This document shows, in pieces, positions 1-5,517 of a stretch of 5,517 nucleotides of DNA; the stretch's first letter is position 1; every line of letters starts with the position of its first letter. This stretch comes from Candidatus Aminicenantota bacterium (GTDB lineage: Bacteria; Acidobacteriota; Aminicenantia; Aminicenantales; JAFGAV01): assembly GCA_016867615.1 (NCBI GenBank), contig VGJG01000143.1, forward strand, positions 1 to 5,517, given 5' to 3'. Under the pieces are notes generated by a model. The model ran no database searches, was not told the origin of the DNA, and worked only from the letters and a program-made list of their open reading frames with translations. The position numbers and the translations under genes were made by a program.

Positions 1-3
1 TTT

Positions 4-29
4 AACCCCGGAAGGCTGTTACCGGGATT
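4..29 (-). other. Stem-loop at the predicted 5' end of the downstream (pilA?) mRNA
   Basis: On the minus strand AAUCCCGG (29-22) can pair with CCGGGGUU (11-4): eight pairs including one G-U, with a 10-base loop. The predicted start of the sigma-54 transcript is near 27-29, so the hairpin would lie at the extreme 5' end of the message, a position known to protect mRNAs such as ompA from decay. No run of T follows on either strand, so it does not look like a terminator. Confidence 0.45.
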
Positions 30-37
30 GATTCTAA

Positions 38-54
38 TGCAATCTTCATGCCAA
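38..54 (-). promoter_or_regulatory. Sigma-54 (RpoN) promoter, probably of pilA
   Basis: The minus strand reads TTGGCATGAAGATTGCA. The -24 GG (52-51) and the -12 GC (40-39) are separated by exactly 10 bases. The whole element differs from the consensus TTGGCACG-N4-TTGCA at a single position (T for C). The predicted transcription start is near 27-29, and transcription runs left out of the window. The element lies about 105 bases past the pilR stop, in the only intergenic space present, directly after the gene for a sigma-54 activator. The inferred target is the gene just outside the left edge, most likely pilA; no coding start for it is visible here. Confidence 0.85.
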
Positions 55-76
55 AAAATATAAAGCTAAAAACAAA
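53..76. other. Clustered A-tracts between activator region and promoter (possible intrinsic bend)
   Basis: Runs of A on the plus strand at 53-58, 62-64, 68-72 and 74-76 form an A-rich patch just upstream of the -24 element, in sharp contrast to the GC-rich genes. Such tracts can curve DNA and help a distant activator reach the polymerase. I found no convincing IHF consensus here, so intrinsic curvature is the simpler reading. The spacing is only roughly helical. Confidence 0.35.
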
Positions 77-87
77 CGAGTTACGCC

Positions 88-150
88 TTTCGACATGGTT
101 TTCGTCGGCTATTGGGGCCGAAAATTGACGGCTGATACCACTTTTTGTCA
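88..150. promoter_or_regulatory. Candidate PilR activator-binding region upstream of the sigma-54 promoter
   Basis: NtrC-family activators bind about 50-150 bases upstream of their promoter, which here is the stretch between the pilR stop and the -24 element. It holds two small dyads: CGAC-N9-GTCG (91-107) and TGAC-N17-GTCA (126-150). TGTC, the core described for PilR sites in Pseudomonas, occurs at 146-149 (plus strand) and 92-95 (minus strand). The half-sites are only four bases long and could occur by chance, so this is a positional inference with weak motif support. Confidence 0.35.
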
Positions 151-156
151 TTTCTT

Positions 157-1572
157 CTAGCTTCTTTCCACCGCGTCGATCGGCTCGCGGCCGTTTCCGT
201 TCCTCATGTCCTTGAGCTTGTATTTTTCGATCAGATAGCGAAGCGAGCGGTAGCTGATCCCCAGCAGGGAAGCCGCTTTCTTCAGGTTCCCCCCGGCCGC
301 GCGACGGGCCTCGCGGATGTACCGCTTGGTGACGTCCGCCACGAAGGACTCGAGGTTGAAATCGGGCCGCAGGACGATTCGGGTTTGGTCGTCCGGCCGC
401 GGAGCGAGGATCTCCGCCGGCAGGCAGGCGGAGGTGATCGTCTCCCGGTCCTCGATGGCCACGATGCGCTCGATGACGTTTTCGAGCTCCCGGATGTTGC
501 CCGGCCAGGCATAAGCTTCCAGGAGTCCGAAGACCTCGGGCGTCAGGCGCTTCATCTTCTTCCCCATGCGCAGGCAGTATTTGTTCAAAAAGAGTCCGAC
601 GAGCTGCGGGATGTCCTCCGTCTTCCGGCGCAGGGGGGGCATCTCGAAGGAGATGACGTTCAGCCTGTAGAAAAGCTCCTCCCGGAACCGTCCCTCCTCC
701 ATCCGTTTCTTCAGGTCCTGATTGGTGGCGGCGAGGATGCGCACGTCCACGGCCGTCTCGCCCGTGCCGCCCACGCGCCGGATCTTGCGCTCCTGGAGGG
801 CCCGCAGGAGCTTGACCTGGGTCATGGGCGCCATCTCGGCCACCTCGTCCAGGAACAGCGTGCCGCTCTCGGCCACCTCGAACATGCCCTTCTTGTCCGT
901 CGCCGCGCCGGTGAAGGCCCCCTTGACGTGGCCGAAGAGCTCGCTCTCCAGGAGATTTTCCGGGAGCGCGGCGCAGTTCAGGGAGACGAACGGCCGGTCA
1001 CGGCGCCGGCTCAACGAGTGGATGGCCTGGGCGGCCAGCTCCTTGCCCGTGCCGCTCTCCCCCCGGATGAGGACGGTCGTGTCCGTTCCGGCCACGCGTT
1101 CGATGAGGTTGTAGACCTCCTTCATGGCCTTGCTCTTGCCGATCATCAGGCCCAGTCCGCCCTGCGCTTCGAGCTTTTTCTTCAGCAGGAGGTTTTCCTC
1201 GGCCAGGCGCCTCCGCTCGAGCCCGCGGGAGACGATGATGCGCATCTCCTCGACGTCGAAGGGCTTCATGACGTAGTCCTGGGCGCCGATCTTCAGGGAT
1301 TCGACGGCCTGCTTGACGCTGCCGTAAGCGGTCATCATGATCACCGGGACCTCGGGCTTTTCCCGGCGCATGAACCGCAGGACGTCCATCCCGTCCAGGG
1401 GAGGCATCTTGATGTCGCACAAGAGGAGGTCGAAGGACTCGGACTGGACCGCGTCGAACACCCGGGCCGGGGAGGAGCAGGTCTTGACCTCGAAGCCGTC
1501 CTTGCGGAAGACGAGGCTGAGCAGGTCGAGGATGCTTTTCTCGTCGTCGACGACCAGGATGGTCTCCATCAT
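157..1572 (-). CDS. pilR: Sigma-54-dependent response regulator PilR (NtrC family)
   Basis: 471 residues with complete NtrC-family architecture. The receiver domain (about 3-118) has the acidic pocket Asp9/Asp10, phosphoacceptor Asp53 in LLLCDIKMPPLDG, Thr81 and Lys103. The AAA+ sigma-54 activation domain (about 142-370) has Walker A GESGTGKE (171-178), the GAFTGA loop that contacts sigma-54 (218-223), Walker B GTLFLDE (237-243), the arginine-finger region RFREELFYRLN (295-305) and AWPGNIRELEN (355-365). The C-terminal Fis-type helix-turn-helix (about 428-452) reads KKAASLLGISYRSLRYLIEK. Its GIS-[FY]-RSLRY recognition helix is characteristic of PilR rather than NtrC or ZraR. All key residues are intact, so it should be active when phosphorylated by PilS. 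It overlaps pilS by 4 bases and is the last gene before the sigma-54 promoter. The start is one of two consecutive ATGs. PilR normally activates pilA transcription. Confidence 0.95.
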   Translation of the reverse strand: MMETILVVDDEKSILDLLSLVFRKDGFEVKTCSSPARVFDAVQSESFDLLLCDIKMPPLDGMDVLRFMRREKPEVPVIMMTAYGSVKQAVESLKIGAQDYVMKPFDVEEMRIIVSRGLERRRLAEENLLLKKKLEAQGGLGLMIGKSKAMKEVYNLIERVAGTDTTVLIRGESGTGKELAAQAIHSLSRRRDRPFVSLNCAALPENLLESELFGHVKGAFTGAATDKKGMFEVAESGTLFLDEVAEMAPMTQVKLLRALQERKIRRVGGTGETAVDVRILAATNQDLKKRMEEGRFREELFYRLNVISFEMPPLRRKTEDIPQLVGLFLNKYCLRMGKKMKRLTPEVFGLLEAYAWPGNIRELENVIERIVAIEDRETITSACLPAEILAPRPDDQTRIVLRPDFNLESFVADVTKRYIREARRAAGGNLKKAASLLGISYRSLRYLIEKYKLKDMRNGNGREPIDAVERS

Positions 1573-2873
1573 CGTTTCTCCCCGCCCCCGACGCTTCCCG
1601 CGGACGCCGCCGGGGCCGGCGGCAGCTCGATGACCACCGCCGTTCCCCTCCCGGGAGCGCTCTCGACCTCGATGCGGCCCCGGTAATCGTCCACGACGCG
1701 CCGGACGACGGCCATCCCCAGCCCCCGCCCGCTCTCGAACCCCGAATGGAAGGGCTCGAACAGCGTCCGCCGCGCCTCCTCGGTCATGCCCTGGCCGTTG
1801 TCGGCGAACCGGATGCGGACCCCGCCGTCCCGCGCGGTCTCGAAATCCATCTCCAGGACTCCTCCGCCGGGCATGGCCTTCAGGGCGTTCTTGACCAGGT
1901 TCCAGAAAACCTGCTTGAACTGGCTCGGGCTGCCGTAGTAGGGCGCCGGACCGGAACGATAATTCCCGCTCAGGGCGACATGTCCGTTGAGGTCCTCGCT
2001 CTTCCGGATCATGAACAGGGTATCCCGGAGGAGGTCCGCCAGGTCGACGGTCTCGTACTCCGCCCGGCGGGGGTCGACGAGGTCCATGAACTGCTCGAGC
2101 GTCTGGGAAACCCTCTCGGTCTCCTTGAGGACGATGCGGGTCAGCTCCCGCCGCTCGCCCTCGCTTCCCGCGCCCCCGCCCAGGAGCTGGACGGCCCCGG
2201 AAACGGCCGTCAGGGGGTTGCGGATCTCATGGGCGATCTGGGCCGCGATGCGGCCGGCCACGGCCTGGCTCTCCTTGACCGCCAGCTCCCTCTGCATTCG
2301 AAGCAGCTCGTCCCGGGCGCGGTCCAGCCGCGTGGTCAGGGAGTTCACCAGGTAGGCCACGGCGAAGAACAGCGCCCAGGAGATGACGACCGTCGACAGG
2401 ACCGAGTTGAAGCTCAGGGTCCGGGCCTGCTCCGCCTGAAAAAAGGGGATGAGCCGGTAATACAGCCCCTCGACCAGCAGCCCGAAGAAGACGGCCGACA
2501 GGGCCGCCACGATGTAGGTCGCCCTGGAGGAGAGGAGATAGCGCGCCGAGAGGATGACCATGACGTACAGGATGTGCAGCGAGCCCTGGACGCCGCCGGA
2601 GATGTAGACCAGGACCGTGACCAGGAGGAGGTCGACGACGACCTGGAGATAGGCCTGGGCCGCCGGAGCCCTCCCCCAGAAGAAGAGGGCCAGAAACAGG
2701 AGGCTCAGGACGAGGTAGCCGACGACCAGCTTGTAGAGGACCTCCATGGACCGCAGGGAGGTCGCCGTCGACTCCAGGAGGACGGCCGTGGTCAGAAGCA
2801 GGGCCAGCACGACCGCCCGGAGGACGATCATCGTCAGCAGCTTCCGGCGCTCGAGCGGCAGATGGGGGGGCAT
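1569..2873 (-). CDS. pilS: Type IV pilus sensor histidine kinase PilS
   Basis: 434 residues. An inner-membrane histidine kinase expected to sense pilus state and phosphorylate PilR. The N-terminal half has about six membrane segments (roughly 12-33, 46-66, 74-91, 98-114, 119-139, 157-178), with the acidic-then-GG pattern DLLLVTVLVYISGG (81-94) seen in PilS-type sensors. A short, probably coiled linker (180-203) leads to the HisKA H-box AHEIRNP with phosphorylatable His215. The ATPase domain has N-box FWNLVKNAL (Asn329), G1 DNGQGM (358-363), F-box LFEPFHSGF and G2 GRGLGM (382-387). No PAS domain fits between membrane part and H-box, so the protein is shorter than Pseudomonas PilS. No good ribosome binding site precedes the ATG; it follows the pilC TGA by 3 bases, so reinitiation is likely. 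Met15 is a less likely start because it would cut into the first membrane segment. The stop overlaps the pilR start. Confidence 0.92.
   Translation of the reverse strand: MPPHLPLERRKLLTMIVLRAVVLALLLTTAVLLESTATSLRSMEVLYKLVVGYLVLSLLFLALFFWGRAPAAQAYLQVVVDLLLVTVLVYISGGVQGSLHILYVMVILSARYLLSSRATYIVAALSAVFFGLLVEGLYYRLIPFFQAEQARTLSFNSVLSTVVISWALFFAVAYLVNSLTTRLDRARDELLRMQRELAVKESQAVAGRIAAQIAHEIRNPLTAVSGAVQLLGGGAGSEGERRELTRIVLKETERVSQTLEQFMDLVDPRRAEYETVDLADLLRDTLFMIRKSEDLNGHVALSGNYRSGPAPYYGSPSQFKQVFWNLVKNALKAMPGGGVLEMDFETARDGGVRIRFADNGQGMTEEARRTLFEPFHSGFESGRGLGMAVVRRVVDDYRGRIEVESAPGRGTAVVIELPPAPAASAGSVGGGEKR
1578..1583 (-). promoter_or_regulatory. Ribosome binding site of pilR, inside the end of pilS
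   Basis: GGGGAG on the minus strand lies 5 bases before the first pilR ATG (1572) and 8 before the second, adjacent ATG (1569). The junction reads ATGATG with the pilS TGA stop nested in it. The spacing slightly favours the second ATG, so the true protein may begin one residue later; the sequence does not settle this. Confidence 0.6.
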
Positions 2874-2876
2874 CGG

Positions 2877-4079
2877 TCAGAATTTGCCCATCAGGTCGAA
2901 GATCGGCAGGTACATCGAGACGATCAGCATGCCCACCATGCCGCCCACGCCGATGAGCAGGATGGGCTCGAGGACCGAGAGAAGGGCGCCGACCGTGGCG
3001 CTGACCTCCTCGTCGTAGAAGTCGGCCAGCTTGGACAGCATGGCGTCCAGGGTGCCCGTGGCCTCTCCGACGCTGACCATCTGGGTCAGGAGGAAGGGGA
3101 AGCGGCCCGTCTCCCGGAAGGAATCCGACAGGGTCCGCCCCTCGGAGACCTGGCGCCGGGCGTCGAGCACGCTCTCCTCGATGATGACGTTGTTCGTGGT
3201 GGTGGAGGTGATCTTCAGGCTCTCCAGCATGGCCACGCCGCCGGCCAGGAGCGTGCTCAGCGTCCGGGTCATGCGGGAGATGGCCACCTTGACCAGCAGG
3301 CCGCCGAAGAGGGGGATGCGCAGCAGGAAGCGGTCGATGATCTTGCGGCCGGGACCGGTCCGCCGGGCGAAGCGGAAGGCGAAGACCAGGGCGATCAGCC
3401 CCAGGAAGATGAAGAGGATGTTGTCGGCCACGAACTGGCTGGAGCCGAGGGTCAGCTGGGTCAGGAAGGGCAGCTCGGCCCCCAGCTCGGTGAAGATCGA
3501 GCCGAAGACGGGGATGACCTTCCACATCATGAAGATCGTCACCAGGACGGCGAAGCTGATGATTGCCGAGGGGTAGATCATGGCTTGGCGGACCTGGCCG
3601 CGGATCTTGAGGATCTTCTCGATGTACTCGGAGATGCGGCGGAGCATGATGTCCAGGGAGCCGCTCTGCTCGCCCGAGGCGATGAGGTTGCAGTACAGGT
3701 CGTCGAACACCCTGGGGAACTTGCGCTTGGCCTGGTTCAGGCTGGCCCCGGCCTCGACGTCCTCGCGGATGGAGGTGATGACCTTCTTGAAGTAACGGTT
3801 CTTGGTCTGCTCGATGAGGATGTTCAGGCTCTGGATGAGAGGCAGCTCGGCGTCGATGAGGACGGAAAGCTGCCGGCTGTAGACGGCCAGCTCCTTGAGC
3901 CGGACGCGCTCCATCTTGAGGAAGGGGATGTTCAGCCCGACCCGCATGGGCTGGATCTTCTGGACCTGAATCTGCTCCCTCTGGAGGATCCGGTTCAACT
4001 CCTCCACGGAGCGGGCCACCCGCTCGCCGTGGACCACGTCCCCGAACTTGTTCTTCCCCGTCCAGACGTAAAGGGCCAT
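2877..4079 (-). CDS. pilC: Type IV pilus inner-membrane platform protein PilC
   Basis: 400 residues, the normal size of PilC. It belongs to the GspF/PilC family: polytopic inner-membrane proteins that link the cytoplasmic ATPases PilB and PilT to the growing pilus. Two repeated T2SF domains are visible, beginning near residues 67 (YSRQLSVLIDAELPLIQSL) and 270 (MTRTLSTLLAGGVAMLESL). Each carries the family G-E-x-[ST]-G-[ST]-LD element (SGEQSGSLD about 135-143; VGEATGTLD about 337-345). Hydrophobic membrane segments lie at about 168-192, 219-236 and 370-394. The C-terminus LEPILLI then YLPIFDLMGKF is typical. Residue Glu78 in the first repeat stands where the second has Gly. The start is fixed by AGGAGG 4 bases upstream. 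The gene follows pilT by 8 bases and is followed after 3 bases by pilS. GspF of type II secretion is ruled out mainly by the neighbours. Confidence 0.95.
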   Translation of the reverse strand: MALYVWTGKNKFGDVVHGERVARSVEELNRILQREQIQVQKIQPMRVGLNIPFLKMERVRLKELAVYSRQLSVLIDAELPLIQSLNILIEQTKNRYFKKVITSIREDVEAGASLNQAKRKFPRVFDDLYCNLIASGEQSGSLDIMLRRISEYIEKILKIRGQVRQAMIYPSAIISFAVLVTIFMMWKVIPVFGSIFTELGAELPFLTQLTLGSSQFVADNILFIFLGLIALVFAFRFARRTGPGRKIIDRFLLRIPLFGGLLVKVAISRMTRTLSTLLAGGVAMLESLKITSTTTNNVIIEESVLDARRQVSEGRTLSDSFRETGRFPFLLTQMVSVGEATGTLDAMLSKLADFYDEEVSATVGALLSVLEPILLIGVGGMVGMLIVSMYLPIFDLMGKF

Positions 4080-4083
4080 GATT

Positions 4084-4089
4084 CCTCCT
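4084..4089 (-). promoter_or_regulatory. Ribosome binding site of pilC, overlapping the pilT stop codon
   Basis: A full AGGAGG on the minus strand lies only 4 bases before the pilC ATG (4079), which is closer than usual. The pilT stop TAG (4090-4088) overlaps its first two bases. The pilB/pilT junction has the same layout, suggesting coupled translation that keeps motor components in fixed proportion. Confidence 0.8.
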
Positions 4090-5197
4090 ATCTCTTCCCG
4101 TCGCTCCGGCCGCCGGTCCGGGGCAGCGCCTGGCGCCGCTGGACGATGTCGATCAGCTCCTCGGGAAAGGAGCTGACGCCCATCGCCGTCTCATAGGTGA
4201 TCAACCCGCGGAAGTACAGGTCGGCCAGCGACTGGTTGAAAGTCAGCATGCCGAACTTCTCCTGGCCGAGCTGCATCTGGGAGTAAATCTGGTGAAGCTT
4301 GTTCTCCCGGATGAGGTTGCGGATGGCCACGTTGGGCAGCAGGATCTCCAGGGCCAGCACCCTGCCCCGCCCGTCCGCCCGGGGCAGGAGCGCCTGGGTC
4401 AGGACGGCTTCCAGGGTCATGGACAGGATGACCCGGGCCTGGGTCTGGTACTGCGGGGGGAAGACGTCGATGACGCGCGAAATCGTCTCCGAGGCGGAGT
4501 TGGTGTGGAGGGTGGAAAAGGTCAGGTGTCCGGTCTCGGCCACGCGCAGGGTGGCCTCCACGGTCTCCAGGTCGCGCATCTCGCCCACCAGGACCACGTC
4601 GGGGTCCTCCCGGAGCACGGAACGGAGGGCGTTGTGGTAGGACAGCGTGTCCTGAAACAGCTCCCGCTGGTTGATGATCGCCTTGCGGGGGGTGAAGAAA
4701 TACTCGATCGGGTCCTCGACGGTCACGACATGAACGTCCCTCTCGGAGTTGATGTGCTCGATCATGCAGGCCAGGGTGGTGGACTTGCCGCAGCCCGTGG
4801 GCCCCGTGACCAGGACCAGGCCGCGGGGCAGGAAGCACAGCTGGGCGATCCGCGGGGGAAGGCCGAGCTGGGTGAAGCTCCACATCTGGGGCAGGAACCG
4901 CCGGAAGGCCCCGGCCACCGCGCCCTTCTGCATGAAGATGTTGGCCCGGAACCGGCCCAGGTCCTTGATGCCGAAGGAGAAATCGAGCTCCATCTTCTCC
5001 TCGAAGAGCTTTTTCTGCTTGTCGTTCAGGATGCTGTAGATCAGCGTCTTCGTATCGGAGGCGGTCAGTTCGTCGCATTCCAGGGACCTCAGGCCTCCGT
5101 TCACCCGGACGCGGGGCGGGATGTGGGTGGTCAGGTGAAGGTCGCTGGCGTCCATTTCGACCGCGCGCCTCAAGAGATCGTGCATGCTCAATTCCAT
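4088..5197 (-). CDS. pilT: Type IV pilus retraction ATPase PilT
   Basis: 369 residues, within the usual PilT range. This cytoplasmic hexameric ATPase depolymerises the pilus and powers twitching motility. Motifs in order: SDLHL near the N-terminus (18-22) with PPRVRVNG (27-34) in the PAS-like N-terminal domain; Walker A GPTGCGKST (132-140); Asp box VEDPIEY (160-166); Walker B VVLVGEMRD (201-209) with catalytic Glu206; His box HLTFSTLHT (224-232). AIRNLIRE (291-298) is the conserved PilT C-terminal motif needed for retraction, and it separates PilT from PilB/GspE. The third variable position of Walker A is Cys136, where most relatives have Ser. The start at 5197 is supported by AGGAG 8 bases upstream; a second Met at codon 5 has a weaker site. 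It lies 11 bases after pilB and 8 before pilC. PilU is the main alternative, but the motif set and operon position favour PilT. Confidence 0.96.
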   Translation of the reverse strand: MELSMHDLLRRAVEMDASDLHLTTHIPPRVRVNGGLRSLECDELTASDTKTLIYSILNDKQKKLFEEKMELDFSFGIKDLGRFRANIFMQKGAVAGAFRRFLPQMWSFTQLGLPPRIAQLCFLPRGLVLVTGPTGCGKSTTLACMIEHINSERDVHVVTVEDPIEYFFTPRKAIINQRELFQDTLSYHNALRSVLREDPDVVLVGEMRDLETVEATLRVAETGHLTFSTLHTNSASETISRVIDVFPPQYQTQARVILSMTLEAVLTQALLPRADGRGRVLALEILLPNVAIRNLIRENKLHQIYSQMQLGQEKFGMLTFNQSLADLYFRGLITYETAMGVSSFPEELIDIVQRRQALPRTGGRSDGKR

Positions 5198-5204
5198 AGC
5201 GTTC

Positions 5205-5210
5205 TCTCCT
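5205..5210 (-). promoter_or_regulatory. Ribosome binding site of pilT, overlapping the pilB stop codon
   Basis: AGGAGA on the minus strand ends its AGGAG core 8 bases before the pilT ATG at 5197. The TAG stop of pilB (5211-5209) overlaps it, so a ribosome finishing pilB sits on the pilT initiation site. The site decides the pilT start: the frame is open further upstream to 5443, but that part runs inside pilB and has no comparable ribosome binding site. Confidence 0.8.
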
Positions 5211-5517
5211 AGGTTTCGTCCCGCGCCGTTTCCCGCAGGACCTCGTCCATGGAGGTGACCCCCTTGGCGGCTTTGATCAACCCGCTGCGCCTGAGAGTGA
5301 TCATCCCGTGCTCCATGGCTTTTTTCTTGATCTCGGCCGACTGGGCCTTCCTCAGGATGAGCTGCCGGATGTCGGGCGTGACGGCCATGACCTCGTACAG
5401 CCCGATCCGTCCCTTGTATCCGGTGTTGTTGCACAGCCCGCACCCCTTTCCCCGGAAGACCTGGACGGTCTCCGCTTCCTCGGGGCTGAAACCGGCCTCG
5501 ATCATCGCGGGGGGGGG
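5209..5517 (-). CDS. pilB: Type IV pilus assembly (extension) ATPase PilB, C-terminal fragment
   Basis: Partial gene, 102 codons plus a TAG stop, cut by the right edge of the window. PilB is the cytoplasmic hexameric GspE-family ATPase that drives pilin polymerisation through PilC. What is visible is the end of the family's C-terminal domain: CGLC about 26 residues from the edge, followed by NNTGYKGRIGLYEVM. This is the second cysteine pair of the zinc-binding tetracysteine motif and the adjoining GR-G-YE signature of PilB/GspE. The closing stretch GMITLRRSGLIKAAKG then VTSMDEVLRET also matches the family C-terminus. The Walker motifs lie outside the window. A methionine at 5505 is internal, because the frame stays open to the edge (Pro-Pro-Pro-Ala before it). 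GspE of type II secretion shares these motifs, but the following pilT makes PilB the better call. Confidence 0.93.
   Translation of the reverse strand, partial: PPPAMIEAGFSPEEAETVQVFRGKGCGLCNNTGYKGRIGLYEVMAVTPDIRQLILRKAQSAEIKKKAMEHGMITLRRSGLIKAAKGVTSMDEVLRETARDET

Noticed and set aside
1..37. Start of pilA inside the window
   Set aside because: The minus-strand leader after the sigma-54 promoter has no ATG or ribosome binding site before the edge, so pilA is only inferred.
105..121. Possible intrinsic terminator after pilR (TCGGC-N7-GCCGA)
   Set aside because: The stem is only five pairs and no T run follows on either strand, so I cannot support a terminator. How the pilBTCSR transcript ends is not visible.
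145..1686. 513-residue open frame on the plus strand, opposite pilR
   Set aside because: It is antisense to the fully conserved pilR, with biased composition and no family motif. It is a codon-usage shadow.
1746..4196. 816-residue open frame on the plus strand, opposite pilC and pilS
   Set aside because: It runs antisense to two strongly conserved genes. Its product is a low-complexity D/E/Q/H/L-rich chain with no recognisable domain. Long stop-free antisense frames are a normal by-product of high-GC codon usage.
4292..5212. 306-residue open frame on the plus strand, opposite pilT
   Set aside because: It mirrors the conserved pilT motifs on the other strand and has no domain of its own.
4088..5443. 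Longer form of pilT starting at 5443
   Set aside because: The extra N-terminal part lies inside pilB in another frame and does not resemble PilT. The start at 5197 has AGGAG and matches family length.
1..5517. A novel or accessory system, mobile element or CRISPR array
   Set aside because: All coding sequence is accounted for by a standard type IV pilus cluster with even composition. I saw no terminal repeats, transposase, array-like direct repeats or RNA genes.

Overview
The window holds the tail of a type IV pilus (T4P) operon read entirely on the minus strand. In order of transcription it carries the C-terminal end of pilB (extension ATPase), complete pilT (retraction ATPase), pilC (inner-membrane platform protein), pilS (membrane sensor histidine kinase) and pilR (sigma-54-dependent NtrC-family response regulator). 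After pilR, about 156 bases that are visibly richer in A+T run to the left edge. They contain a near-perfect sigma-54 promoter pointing out of the window.

Layout, right to left: pilB fragment 5517-5209; pilT 5197-4088; pilC 4079-2877; pilS 2873-1569; pilR 1572-157; regulatory region 156-1. Genes are separated by 11, 8 and 3 bases, and pilS/pilR overlap by 4, so translational coupling is likely. The stop codons of pilB and pilT both lie inside or against the Shine-Dalgarno sequence of the next gene.

Together the genes encode a pilus motor and a regulatory loop. PilB would power pilin assembly and PilT disassembly, both acting on PilC. PilS would phosphorylate PilR, which would activate RNA polymerase-sigma54. 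The promoter just after pilR suggests that the target is the next gene. By analogy with pilBTCSR-pilA clusters in Myxococcus and Geobacter this is probably the major pilin gene pilA, but it lies outside the window.

The sequence is GC-rich with long open frames on the opposite strand, as expected for high-GC codon usage. The gene order fits Myxococcota, Desulfobacterota/Geobacter-like or Acidobacteriota-like (including Aminicenantes) bacteria, and the sequence alone does not decide between them. The right edge ends in nine G residues inside the pilB frame, which may mark a contig end. I see no mobile element, CRISPR array, tRNA or rRNA, and no gene of an unknown system. The most informative part is the non-coding region at the left edge.
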